64,000 bases of DNA from Bacteroidota bacterium (GTDB lineage: Bacteria; Bacteroidota; Bacteroidia; Chitinophagales; Chitinophagaceae): contig JAEWBT010000036.1 in the NCBI GenBank assembly GCA_023391015.1, positions 1 through 64,000 on the forward strand, read 5' to 3'. Below, piece by piece: positions 26,724 through 34,829 of the stretch. The position numbers were made by a program, and so were the translations under genes. The notes under the pieces were generated by a model. The model was not told where the DNA came from. It worked only from the letters and a program-made list of their open reading frames with translations, and did no database searches. Every line of letters begins with the position of its first letter. Position 1 is the stretch's first letter.

Positions 26724-27674
26724 CTACCAAATCTTGTTGCGCGAATTTTCAAACCCCTTTGGCTTCACGATGGTGAACACGCGCGAAATATTGAATCCGA
26801 AGTGAATACCGCCATCGGTCCAGCTATCGGTGGTTTGCCCAATGTAAGTGCGCTCGCTCATGCCGGTGCTGTTGGTAAAATGCAACTGAAAAACGTGTCC
26901 GCCCGTCTCAATATCAAAGCCAAGCGCCAGCGCATTCCGGGTTGCCGGCAAGGGGTTGAAGGTATAATAATACTCCGCGTTAAAAGAGATGCGATTGCTG
27001 AGCTTCAGGCGCCCGCCCGCTCCCAGGGCAAATACATCATTCGGCTCCTGCGGCGTAGCCACGACGTTGTAGTGCACATGCGAAGGCACTATTTGCAACG
27101 AAAGCCGCTGGCCAAACTTGCGGGCTATCAGCAGTTGGTTGGCAAAGCACAGCCGGTTGGAGAAATAATACTCGCCGCCGTTAGGCGCAGTGGCGCTCAT
27201 GGTTTGCACCATGGCCGAGCCTACATATGAAACCGAAAACGGCATCCGGTTATCGGTTGTCTGCCGCAGGATTTTGGCTTTCAGAAAACCGTCAAATTCC
27301 TTTTGGAAACTACTGCGCCCCACGCCCGCCGTGAGCCAGGGCGTAATGCCATAGTCAAAGCCAAGGCGCGTAACGGCTCCATCCAGCCCAAAAAAGTTGC
27401 TGATCCCAGAATTTACTGCACCAAAGCGGTGCGAAATCCGAAAGTCTAGCACGCCCGCGCCTACATTCTCAATGCTGTGGCCGGTAACCAGCCGCGTGCT
27501 CTTAAAAGTGGCCGTAGTATAGTCTTTTCCTCGGCGGTTTTGGGCGGCGGCAGTAGCATCCAGCAGGGCTTCCAGGTCGTCGCCGTCGTCGCGGCTGGTG
27601 TCCATCGGAACGGGAATTTGCGCCTGTGCCATCAGGCTACAGCCGACCAGCAGGGCAGAAAAAATAAAGCGCAT
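26724..27674 (-). CDS. DUF5777-like outer-membrane beta-barrel protein
   Basis: The 316 residues start with a signal peptide (FSALLVGCSLMAQAQ). Alternating amphipathic strands with aromatic ends (FRISHRFGAVNSGISNFFGLDG, TRLGFDYGITPWLTAGVGRSSF, LSLQIVPSHVHYN, AEYYYTFNPLP) and a C-terminal strand suggest a transmembrane beta barrel. In Bacteroidota this family sits with YceI and cytochrome genes, as here, where it is the last gene of the cluster, 26 bp after YceI. It may be the outer-membrane partner of the heme proteins; that role is inferred. Confidence 0.75.
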   Translation of the reverse strand: MRFIFSALLVGCSLMAQAQIPVPMDTSRDDGDDLEALLDATAAAQNRRGKDYTTATFKSTRLVTGHSIENVGAGVLDFRISHRFGAVNSGISNFFGLDGAVTRLGFDYGITPWLTAGVGRSSFQKEFDGFLKAKILRQTTDNRMPFSVSYVGSAMVQTMSATAPNGGEYYFSNRLCFANQLLIARKFGQRLSLQIVPSHVHYNVVATPQEPNDVFALGAGGRLKLSNRISFNAEYYYTFNPLPATRNALALGFDIETGGHVFQLHFTNSTGMSERTYIGQTTDSWTDGGIHFGFNISRVFTIVKPKGFENSRNKIW

Positions 27675-27700
27675 CGTTTTGGAGAATAAGACGTTGGGGG

Positions 27701-28246
27701 TTAACGGGTCGTCAGCAGCCCATTGACGGTAACCTCAATAGACGTGCCGATTTTGCCTGCCGTAGCTGCCGGAATGCGAATGGCATAATCTGCTGGTTTG
27801 ACCAGGAATTTAGAACGAGTCGTTACCTGTCCGTTTTTCACGCTAATCGTTCCCGGAACCACCACGCTGCGGGTTACGCCATGAATGGTCAGCTCGCCTT
27901 TGGCCTGCACCGGATAATCGCCGTCGGCTTTGTAGTTGATGCGCGTCGGCTCTTCCAGCCTGCCTTTAAAAACAGCCTTCGGAAACTTGCTGCTCTCTAA
28001 ATAGTTTTCATTGAAATGCTCTTCCATCAGTTGTTTTTCAAACCGAAAGCTCTTTATCGGCACCTGATAGACTAGCTCGCCGGTGGCGGCATCCAGCACG
28101 GCGGCGGCTTCGTTGTTGAGCGCTTCAATGTTCTCTACCGGCGTAGAAGAGAAAAAGGTAACCTTGCCGGTGCGAGTTAGGTATTTCTGGGCAGTAGCGA
28201 CAGAGGCCATGCCGGCAAAGCACAGCAGCAAAAAGAGTTTTTTCAT
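27701..28246 (-). CDS. YceI-family periplasmic protein (copy 1)
   Basis: The 181 residues have a signal peptide (LLLCFAGMASVATAQ) and a YceI lipocalin-like barrel with KVTFFSSTPVENIEALN near residue 28, the family hallmark FRFEKQLMEEHFNENYLESSKFP near 67-89 and GELTIHGVTRSVVVPGTI near 116-133. Known YceI proteins bind polyisoprenoids such as quinones. It lies 33 bp after a heme lipoprotein gene and 26 bp before the DUF5777 gene, which suggests a part in an extracytoplasmic redox chain. A second YceI gene starts the cluster at 34114. Confidence 0.9.
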   Translation of the reverse strand: MKKLFLLLCFAGMASVATAQKYLTRTGKVTFFSSTPVENIEALNNEAAAVLDAATGELVYQVPIKSFRFEKQLMEEHFNENYLESSKFPKAVFKGRLEEPTRINYKADGDYPVQAKGELTIHGVTRSVVVPGTISVKNGQVTTRSKFLVKPADYAIRIPAATAGKIGTSIEVTVNGLLTTR

Positions 28247-28279
28247 GATAAAAGGTTGTTTTAAGAGAAACGAAAAAAA

Positions 28280-28663
28280 TCAGTTTTCGGGTGCGCCTTT
28301 GGCCACCCATTTTTGAATTTGAGACAGCACGCAGTCGCTTAGCTTCGCGCCATTTTTGGGCATGGGCGAATAGCCGGAACTATGGCTAACCACACCCAGC
28401 AGGCGGCCATTGAGGGCTATCGGCTTAACGCCCGCATAAGTAGAGAGGTCGATGCCCGCAGCGGCAGCGCCGGCGTTGTGGCAGCCGCTTACGGCGCAGT
28501 TGCTTTGCAGGATGGGTTGGATGGTGGCCGCGTAGGTTACAGTATCGGTCTTGCAACCGCCTGGGGCCGCCGGATACATCTCCTTTAGGTTATCGTAGTA
28601 GCAACCCGCCAGCGCCAGTAGCGGTATCCAAAGCAGTTTTCGGGAAAAAATTTTCAGGTTCAT
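28280..28663 (-). CDS. Mono-heme c-type lipoprotein with CX4CH motif
   Basis: The 127 residues start with a lipoprotein signal (LLALAGC, Cys near residue 21). A single heme-attachment motif, CAVSGCH near residue 56, has four residues between the cysteines rather than two. The likely distal Met is in YSPMPKNGAKLSDC near 97-110, a motif also found in the larger heme lipoprotein encoded 10 bp upstream. It resembles the C-terminal half of that protein, so a duplication is likely. It should carry electrons in the periplasm or at the outer membrane. Confidence 0.8.
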   Translation of the reverse strand: MNLKIFSRKLLWIPLLALAGCYYDNLKEMYPAAPGGCKTDTVTYAATIQPILQSNCAVSGCHNAGAAAAGIDLSTYAGVKPIALNGRLLGVVSHSSGYSPMPKNGAKLSDCVLSQIQKWVAKGAPEN

Positions 28664-28673
28664 GCCGTTGGTT

Positions 28674-29387
28674 TTAGTTGTTGGGAGCGCCCGCTGCGGC
28701 CCATTTGCGGATTTTGGTAATCTGGCAATCGCTCAGCTTTGCGCCGTTTTTGGGCATCGGCGAGTAACCGGCGGCATGGGCCACAGCGCCTACAAGCCGT
28801 CCATTGGCTGCCGCTGCCGACGCGCCGGCGTGGCTGTCCAGCATCACGCCGCCCGAAGCGCCCGATGCATTGTGGCACCCTCGGCAATAGGTATTCAGTA
28901 GGGGCTGCACGCCGGTGGCAAACGTAATATCAGCCGTGTCGCAGACGGCAACGCAGCCGGTGGTGTTGCGCGCGCCTTCGTTAATCCACCTTTCTATCAG
29001 CGCAATCTGCGCCACCGTAAGCGGCGCAGCCGGAGCAAGTGGCATCCGTTTTTCGGGCTTGTCTTCTGTAATGGCCTCAAAAAGCTGGGTAGCGCCTGCG
29101 TTGCCGGCAACAAAGTTTTTGACGGTAATGGTTTGATAGGATGTAAACACATAGCCATCCTGGCGAGAAGCGGCATCGTGGCAACCGCTCTGGGCGCAGT
29201 TGGAAACGAAAATGGGCAGAATATCCCGCTCAAAGCACAGCGCCGTATCGGCGGAATTGTTGCCGCCGCCATTGTTATTCCCGTTTCCGGCAGCGGGCAC
29301 AGCTGGTTTTACATCCACCGTGTGCTTGCAAGCTAGAGCGCAGGAAAGAACCAGCAAAAAGCAGGCATAATATAAAGTTTGTTTCAT
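28674..29387 (-). CDS. Di-heme c-type lipoprotein
   Basis: The ATG at 29387 gives 237 residues with a lipoprotein signal (FLLVLSCALAC). After a Gly/Asn-rich linker (about residues 33-45) come two cytochrome-like domains. The first holds CAQSGCH near residue 63 (CX4CH) and MPLAPAAPLTVAQIALIERW near 112; the second holds the standard CRGCH near 165 and MPKNGAKLSDC near 212. Both resemble planctomycete-type cytochrome domains. It lies between an OB-fold protein gene (15 bp) and the smaller heme lipoprotein gene (10 bp). Confidence 0.82.
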   Translation of the reverse strand: MKQTLYYACFLLVLSCALACKHTVDVKPAVPAAGNGNNNGGGNNSADTALCFERDILPIFVSNCAQSGCHDAASRQDGYVFTSYQTITVKNFVAGNAGATQLFEAITEDKPEKRMPLAPAAPLTVAQIALIERWINEGARNTTGCVAVCDTADITFATGVQPLLNTYCRGCHNASGASGGVMLDSHAGASAAAANGRLVGAVAHAAGYSPMPKNGAKLSDCQITKIRKWAAAGAPNN

Positions 29388-29402
29388 AAAGAGAAGCATT
29401 TT

Positions 29403-29807
29403 TTAGGGCTTGGAAGGCACGCAGTCGGAAAGCACCACAACGGTGGTAAAGCCATTGCAGAACCCTTTGATTTCTACGGGCTGGTTTATCTGGTAGGCGG
29501 GTTGCTCCTCGCGCAGGGTACACTGCACGCCGCCGAGCGGGTCGGCCACGCCCAGCAGCAGCACCTGCCGCCCGTCTTGATTCCTGGAAATCTCCACCAG
29601 ATTGCCGCGCACCCGAATGACCTTATCCAGATAAGTGGCATTGGCGGCGGTTTCGTTGGCAGCATAAGCGGCATACAGCGCCTCTGCTGTGGTAGCAAGG
29701 CCGGCCTGGTCTTCGGCCTTCGGACGGGGCTTGTTCCACAAATAGCCCCCAACTGCAGCAACGACCACTGCTGCTATCAGGAGAAGAAGAATCATTTTCT
29801 TACGCAT
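29403..29807 (-). CDS. Membrane-anchored OB-fold (tRNA_anti-like) protein
   Basis: The ATG at 29807 gives 134 residues with an N-terminal membrane anchor (MILLLLIAAVVVAAVGGYLW) and an OB-type region: YLDKVIRVRGNLVEISRNQDG near residues 57-77, VLLLGVADPLGGVQCTL and VEIKGFCNGF. This resembles the tRNA_anti-like family, exported small OB-fold proteins of unknown role. It is 15 bp upstream of the di-heme lipoprotein gene and 134 bp after the response-regulator stop, so it may open a second part of the cluster. The longer frame to 29924 lacks a signal and is rejected. Confidence 0.7.
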   Translation of the reverse strand: MRKKMILLLLIAAVVVAAVGGYLWNKPRPKAEDQAGLATTAEALYAAYAANETAANATYLDKVIRVRGNLVEISRNQDGRQVLLLGVADPLGGVQCTLREEQPAYQINQPVEIKGFCNGFTTVVVLSDCVPSKP

Positions 29808-29941
29808 ATCCAGGACGGGAATGGGCTTGGTTTCCGAAGTAAAACTAAACGGCTTCTTCCCCACCCTAGAAATCAGAACGGCCCAACCAGGCCAGGCGCT
29901 TCCCGAAAGAGCGAAAACCGACACCCAGCCGGATAGGAGCG

Positions 29942-30697
29942 CTATCGTCCGAGGTCGTCATCCAGCCATTTCTTAAAGTCGGCGGCGCGCTCTACGCTCA
30001 CCAGGAGCGCGGCAGGTGCAGCGGGCTGGAGCGTCAGCTGTACCCGCCCTTTGGAATAGGCCTTCATCTCGGCAATGGCCCGTATGCCGACGATATACTG
30101 CCGGTTGATTCTGAAAAACTGCGCCGGGTCCAGGGTTTCTTCCAGGGCGTCCATATTGATGTCCAGCAAATAATTCCGCCCCTCGAAGGTGCGCGCATAC
30201 GCGGCCTTATTCTCGCTGTAGCAATAAGCAATTTCTGCTACCGGAAGCGTGCGGATGGTATCGCCATAGCGAATCATGAAACGCTTGCGGTAGCCCGCGG
30301 GCGGCGAAGTCTTCTGAGCGCTTTCCACAAGCGGCGCGGTTTTGCGCAGCATCCGGAGTTTTTCTAGGGCCGCGGCCAGCGCTTCTTTACGAATAGGCTT
30401 GAGCAAATAGGCGATGCTTCCGCTCTCGAACGCCTTCAGCGCATAAGCGTCGTAGGCAGTCGTGAAGATGACCGGAAAATCTTGCAGGCGCGGCAGCAGC
30501 AGGTCTATAGACGAGCCGTCGGCTAGATGAATGTCCACCAGTGCCAAGTCGGGCGCCGGATAGCGGGCGAGCCAGTCGGTCGTTTCGGCCACGCTTGCCG
30601 TTATGCCCACCACCTGCGCGTGAGGTGCTACTGCTTTCAGCAGGTCTGCCAGCCCTTCGGCAGCCAGTTGTTCATCCTCAATAATTAAAACCTTCAT
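29942..30697 (-). CDS. LytTR-family response regulator
   Basis: The 251 residues have a receiver domain with acidic EDE at 7-9, phospho-acceptor D55 in LALVDIHLADG, T83-equivalent in VIFTTAYD and K near 102 in LLKPI, then a LytTR DNA-binding domain (about 147-245; FFRINRQYIVGIRAI). It overlaps the sensor-kinase gene by 4 bp (ATGA type), so the two are translated together. LytTR regulators bind paired repeats near promoters; the adjacent heme/YceI genes are the obvious targets, by inference. Confidence 0.92.
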   Translation of the reverse strand: MKVLIIEDEQLAAEGLADLLKAVAPHAQVVGITASVAETTDWLARYPAPDLALVDIHLADGSSIDLLLPRLQDFPVIFTTAYDAYALKAFESGSIAYLLKPIRKEALAAALEKLRMLRKTAPLVESAQKTSPPAGYRKRFMIRYGDTIRTLPVAEIAYCYSENKAAYARTFEGRNYLLDINMDALEETLDPAQFFRINRQYIVGIRAIAEMKAYSKGRVQLTLQPAAPAALLVSVERAADFKKWLDDDLGR

Positions 30698-33564
30698 AGA
30701 AGCGGAAATGTTACAACAAAACTATCGCCGTCGATGCCATAAGAAACAACCTGCCCCAGCATGGCATAACGGCGTTGGATATTGGCAAGGCCAAGGCCAG
30801 TGCCCTGTTCCGGCTGTGGGCGTGGCTGATAGGTATTGCGCACCAGGAGTGTTTTTCCGGCAAGCCGGATATGAATGGTCAAAGGCTGCGCGGCAGAGAC
30901 AACATTGTGCTTAATGGCATTTTCTACCAGCATTTGCAGGGTAAGCGGAACAATGAAGAACCTGGTTAAGGCCGCGCCGGGCACATCGGTTTGCAGCCGC
31001 AGGGCATCGCCGAAGCGCGTTTGCTGAATCAATAGATACTGCCGCAGAATTTCCCATTCCTCGGCCAGCGGAATGCGGTCGTTGGGGCTGTGCTGAAGCA
31101 CATGGCGATACAGGTCGGAGAGCGCCAGCGTGTATTCAATAGCGCGCTCCCCATCGCGACGAATCAGCGTGGTGAGGATATTAAGGCTGTTGAAAAGAAA
31201 GTGCGGATTAACCTGCATTTTGAGGTGTTGGTATTCGGCCTCTACGCGCGCCCGTTGTAGGGCCGCCAGCCGCCGAATGTTTTGCTCTCGAATGCGAACG
31301 GCCCCAACAATCAGGGCGGCCACTGCGCCCAGCGCCAAGGCGATAAACCAAAGGCGAGTCCAGAAGGGCGCCGCAATCGTGAAAGGATATTCGCGACGGG
31401 CGACATTCGTGAAAGACGGACTGTAAGAAGCTTCTACCACAAACCGGTAAGCGCCGGGGCGAAGCCGATGAAAAGGCACCGCTTCATCGCGCGTATAAGT
31501 CCACTCCCGCGCCAGCCCTTCCAACCGGTAGCGATACTGAAGCTTTTCGGGATTGAGCAGATTGATGCCTTCATAGTGGAAAGCAGGGCTGTTTTCGCCA
31601 GGTGCAAAGGCATGTGCGTCCGGGGCAGGCGGGCTGCCATAGAGTGAGATGCCCTGCAGGACCAGGCCGGGTGTAGATAGGCGGGCCGGGGAAGCGCCCA
31701 TTATTTGAAGCAGCCCTTTTCCAAAAGGCATCCATACGTTACCGGCTTCGTCAGTCGCCAGGCAATTGAGCCGCGCCGCGCCGCTGTCGATACCCACGCC
31801 GAGCCTGCGGTTGATATGCCGGAACTGCTGGGTCTGTGCCAGCCAGATGTCGGCGCCGCGATCGTGCGCCACCACCACATTACCGTTTCCGAGGGCCGCT
31901 ACGGCCTCGGTGCGGATGCTTTGCAATCCTTGTTGCATACCGATGTCCCGCCACTGCTTGCCGTTAAAAACGCTGAGTCCCCGCTCTAAGGTCGCCGCCC
32001 AGACGTTGTGGTATTTATCCTGTGCCAGGCTATATACCGTAGCGTCGGCGCGGCCCTGCTGCCCGGAGTCGGTCGCGTGGTAGTGTCGGCCATCGTAGCG
32101 GCAGACGCCACCGCCGTCGGTAGCCATCCACACGTCTCCCCGTGCATCGGCCATAATCTGATAAACATAATCGGCGCTCAGTCCGTTTTTGTGGGTATGT
32201 CGCCGGATGGATGCTGCTTTTTCTGGAGAAACAGCCAGTTCCCCCACCCCGTTGAGCGTGGCTACCCAAAGGCGGTTTGCCTGCGTGGTAACATTCAGGA
32301 TGTGTTCTTGGGCCAGTGTCTCGGTGCCCGGAAATGTGTGCACGACGGCGGTCTTTCCATAAGTCCGGAAAAGCAATCCGCTGCCCAGCGTGCCTATCCA
32401 AAGCCCCTGGCTGTCAGCCGCCATAGTGGTAACCGACGCAGGCAGACGGGTTTGAATGTCCACCTGACGGGTTTGGAGATTATAGGCCCGCAACTGATTT
32501 CCTTGTGCATACCAGATGCGGTTATCGCCATACGCCAGCGCGGTAATGGCAGCAAGCGAAAAAGGCTGCGGAAGGGTTATATGCCGGAGATACGAATAGC
32601 TGCATTGCGAAAGACCGGTAGCGGTGGCCAGCCACAGGTTTTCATTGCGGTCCACAAAGGCTTTGCGAATAACGCGCGCACCGGTCTCAAAGCGATCGGT
32701 TTCCCGATAGGCAGCGGATGCACCCTGCGGTTCGTAACATCTGGCCATGCCGTCTTCCGTAAAAATCAGCAGGCGTGCACCGATGAATGCCACATCTGCA
32801 ATTGCTGCCGGCAATTGATGGGCGGTAATAACGGGTGTGTCCTGGCTTTTGTCCATTCGGATGACATACCACGCGCCTTCCTGACTGCCGGCGATATAAC
32901 AGGCGGGCCGCCCTGGAATGGGTTTCAACACCCGCATGATGCCTTCTTTCACCAGTGGAACGGCTTGAATTTTTCCGGCAACGGCGTTCACGAAATCCAC
33001 GCCTCGGTCGGTGGCCAGCAACAAACCCGCGCCGCTGGGCAGCGGCTGGAGCGCATACACATAATCGTCGCGCAGCAGGTGAACCGCATTCAAAACATGG
33101 GCCGAGTCGCGTAACATATACCACAGGCCGCTTCCCAGCGTACCAAAAGCGCGCAGAGCGCCTATTTGCGCAAAATGCGTAATAGCGGCGTCTGCCTGGC
33201 GCCCACGGTAGGTCAGCGGCAAAAGCTTTTCACCAATAATGCGCGCCGCCTTTCCGCTTCGAAAACCGGCAAGCAGGGCGTGGGACTGCAAGGCGAGTGT
33301 AGTAGCTTCCTGGCCGCGCGATTCGGGCAATTGATAAAAAGAAGTACCGTTGAATCGAAAAAGGCCTTGCTCGGTGGCCAGCCATAGGTAGCCGTTGGCG
33401 TCTTCCAGCACATCGTTTACCCGGATAGGCATATTGGTTTCGGTGAGCCACCAATCGCGGATAAAAGGCTCGCCGGCAGCCGCCCCACTCCAGCGGCAAA
33501 CCAGGAGCAGCAGTGCCAGCAACCCAGTCCATATGCTAAGGTTTGCGCGGCTCCAGCGTAGCAT
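30694..33564 (-). CDS. Propeller-sensor histidine kinase (LytS-like output)
   Basis: The 956-residue protein has a signal-like N-terminus, two seven-bladed two-component-regulator propellers (blades such as DANGYLWLATEQGLFRFNG, DARGDVWMATDGGGVCRYDG), a Y_Y_Y domain near 640-710, one membrane helix near 735-755 and a His_kinase domain with HFLFNSLNILTTL near 790, ENAIKHN near 883 and GTGLGLANIQRRY near 925. It senses a periplasmic cue and passes phosphate to the LytTR regulator. It overlaps the upstream YceI gene by 29 bp. The signal is unknown. Confidence 0.9.
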   Translation of the reverse strand: MLRWSRANLSIWTGLLALLLLVCRWSGAAAGEPFIRDWWLTETNMPIRVNDVLEDANGYLWLATEQGLFRFNGTSFYQLPESRGQEATTLALQSHALLAGFRSGKAARIIGEKLLPLTYRGRQADAAITHFAQIGALRAFGTLGSGLWYMLRDSAHVLNAVHLLRDDYVYALQPLPSGAGLLLATDRGVDFVNAVAGKIQAVPLVKEGIMRVLKPIPGRPACYIAGSQEGAWYVIRMDKSQDTPVITAHQLPAAIADVAFIGARLLIFTEDGMARCYEPQGASAAYRETDRFETGARVIRKAFVDRNENLWLATATGLSQCSYSYLRHITLPQPFSLAAITALAYGDNRIWYAQGNQLRAYNLQTRQVDIQTRLPASVTTMAADSQGLWIGTLGSGLLFRTYGKTAVVHTFPGTETLAQEHILNVTTQANRLWVATLNGVGELAVSPEKAASIRRHTHKNGLSADYVYQIMADARGDVWMATDGGGVCRYDGRHYHATDSGQQGRADATVYSLAQDKYHNVWAATLERGLSVFNGKQWRDIGMQQGLQSIRTEAVAALGNGNVVVAHDRGADIWLAQTQQFRHINRRLGVGIDSGAARLNCLATDEAGNVWMPFGKGLLQIMGASPARLSTPGLVLQGISLYGSPPAPDAHAFAPGENSPAFHYEGINLLNPEKLQYRYRLEGLAREWTYTRDEAVPFHRLRPGAYRFVVEASYSPSFTNVARREYPFTIAAPFWTRLWFIALALGAVAALIVGAVRIREQNIRRLAALQRARVEAEYQHLKMQVNPHFLFNSLNILTTLIRRDGERAIEYTLALSDLYRHVLQHSPNDRIPLAEEWEILRQYLLIQQTRFGDALRLQTDVPGAALTRFFIVPLTLQMLVENAIKHNVVSAAQPLTIHIRLAGKTLLVRNTYQPRPQPEQGTGLGLANIQRRYAMLGQVVSYGIDGDSFVVTFPLL

Positions 33565-34114
33565 CTACATGCACTTTTATTTCGGAAGCCAGCTTTTCAT
33601 ACACCACGCGCGGCACCTTGATATTGTGGTCGGAGAGCGGCACGGTAAAATCAGCTGTTACGCGGCATCGATGCTGGTCTTTTACCTCAATCGTTACCGG
33701 TATCAGCCGCTCCGCCGAAAATCCATGAACCGTTAGCCGCCCTTTGGCGCGCGCCTTGTAGGTTCCCGGAACGGTAAAAGAAACCGACTCCATGATTTTT
33801 CCGCTGAATGAAGCTTCCGGAAAAACCCGGCTTTCCATATAGTTTTCGTTGAAGTGCTCTTGCTGCAACAGACTGTTGAAGCCTCGAAAGCTGCTGATGG
33901 GAATGCGAAAGCTAAAAGTTTTTTTCTCGATGTTCACGACACCGGCAAGGTCTTCGGAGCGGGCGCTGATTAATTCTTTGGGCGCTTCCGACTCAAACGC
34001 GATAGCGCCTTTCGAGACGGCGTATAACTCCGCCTGCTGCGCGTGTGCGGCAGATAAACTGTTGAAAAAGAAAAGGCTACCTGCCCACGCACTTCGACGC
34101 CAACCAAGCAACAT
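33536..34114 (-). CDS. YceI-family periplasmic protein (copy 2)
   Basis: The 192 residues have a signal peptide (AGSLFFFNSLSAAHAQ) and a YceI barrel: GAIAFESEAPKELISARSEDL near 36, SFRGFNSLLQQEHFNENYMES near 74-94 and GRLTVHGFSAERLIPVTIEV near 125. It shares the HFNENY.ES hallmark with the YceI encoded at 27701-28246 but is clearly diverged. It opens the cluster and overlaps the sensor-kinase gene by 29 bp, so a YceI is tied to the sensor as well as to the heme genes. It could be the ligand-binding partner of the sensor, by inference. Confidence 0.87.
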   Translation of the reverse strand: MLLGWRRSAWAGSLFFFNSLSAAHAQQAELYAVSKGAIAFESEAPKELISARSEDLAGVVNIEKKTFSFRIPISSFRGFNSLLQQEHFNENYMESRVFPEASFSGKIMESVSFTVPGTYKARAKGRLTVHGFSAERLIPVTIEVKDQHRCRVTADFTVPLSDHNIKVPRVVYEKLASEIKVHVDATLEPRKP

Positions 34115-34134
34115 GTCTCAAAAAATTATTCGTG

Positions 34135-34142
34135 CAAATATA
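34135..34142 (-). promoter_or_regulatory. -7 element of the YceI-sensor-regulator unit
   Basis: TATATTTG on the minus strand matches TAnnTTTG, 21 bp before the ATG at 34114; the leader would be only about 14 nt. Confidence 0.45.
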
Positions 34143-34178
34143 ATTGGGATAAGTTCCCGAAATAAATCAGGCGGTATA

Positions 34179-34206
34179 AAAAAGCGACCCTTAAAGGTCG
34201 CTTTTT
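34179..34206 (-). terminator. Terminator of thrS-infC
   Basis: AGCGACC (34183-34189) and GGTCGCT (34196-34202) form a stem followed by TTTTTT on the minus strand, 28 bp past the infC stop. Confidence 0.8.
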
Positions 34207-34229
34207 CTCAAATACTTGGGAGTAGCTGA

Positions 34230-34787
34230 TTACACTTTCTTTTTCTTCGGAACGAAAATCGCAATCATCCGGCGGCCTTCCATTTTCGGCATGCTTTCCA
34301 GTGTGGAAACCTCGGAGAGGCGCTCGGCAAACTTGAGCAGCAACAGCTCGCCGCGGTCCTGAAACATGATGGAACGCCCCCGGAATTGCACGTAGCACTT
34401 CACCTTGTCGCCTTCCATCAGGAACTTCTCGGCGTGCTTGCTTTTAAAGTCAAAGTCGTGGTCGTCGGTATTCGGCGTAAACCGGATTTCCTTCAGCTCG
34501 CTTTGCTTGCTTTTCGCCTTTTGCTCTTTGTCTTTCTTTTTCTTTTCGTAAAGAAACTTGTTGTAGTCGATAATCCGGCACACCGGCGGCACGGCGTTTG
34601 GCGAAATCTCCACCAAATCTACTTCTTTGGCGCGCGCCATTTCAATGGCTTTCTGGATAGGATAGACACCGGCTTCGATGTCTTCGCCCACCACCCGTAC
34701 TTCCGGGGCGTCAATTTCTTCGTTCAGGCGGTGTTCGCGTACGCGCTGTAAGCGGCGCGGCTGGGGTTTTCCTCTGCGTCTCTGCAT
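34230..34787 (-). CDS. infC: Translation initiation factor IF-3
   Basis: The 185-residue protein has the IF-3 N-domain (HRLNEEIDAPEVRVVGED, then the linker-helix stretch KKKDKEQKAKSKQSELKEIRF) and C-domain (KCYVQFRGRSIMFQDRGELLL, MEGRRMIAIFVPKK). IF-3 checks start codon pairing and keeps ribosomal subunits apart. It follows thrS by 42 bp. Normally rpmI and rplT come next, but here a strong terminator follows, so the usual operon is cut after infC. It starts with ATG rather than the rare start found in enterics. Confidence 0.96.
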   Translation of the reverse strand: MQRRRGKPQPRRLQRVREHRLNEEIDAPEVRVVGEDIEAGVYPIQKAIEMARAKEVDLVEISPNAVPPVCRIIDYNKFLYEKKKKDKEQKAKSKQSELKEIRFTPNTDDHDFDFKSKHAEKFLMEGDKVKCYVQFRGRSIMFQDRGELLLLKFAERLSEVSTLESMPKMEGRRMIAIFVPKKKKV

Positions 34788-34810
34788 TAATGGTTTTAAA
34801 AAAATCGTTG

Positions 34811-34818
34811 CAAAAGTA
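34811..34818 (-). promoter_or_regulatory. -7 element of infC
   Basis: TACTTTTG on the minus strand matches TAnnTTTG in the thrS-infC gap, 24 bp before the infC ATG, so infC may have its own start besides readthrough from thrS. Confidence 0.45.
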
Positions 34819-34829
34819 ATCTACAAATT

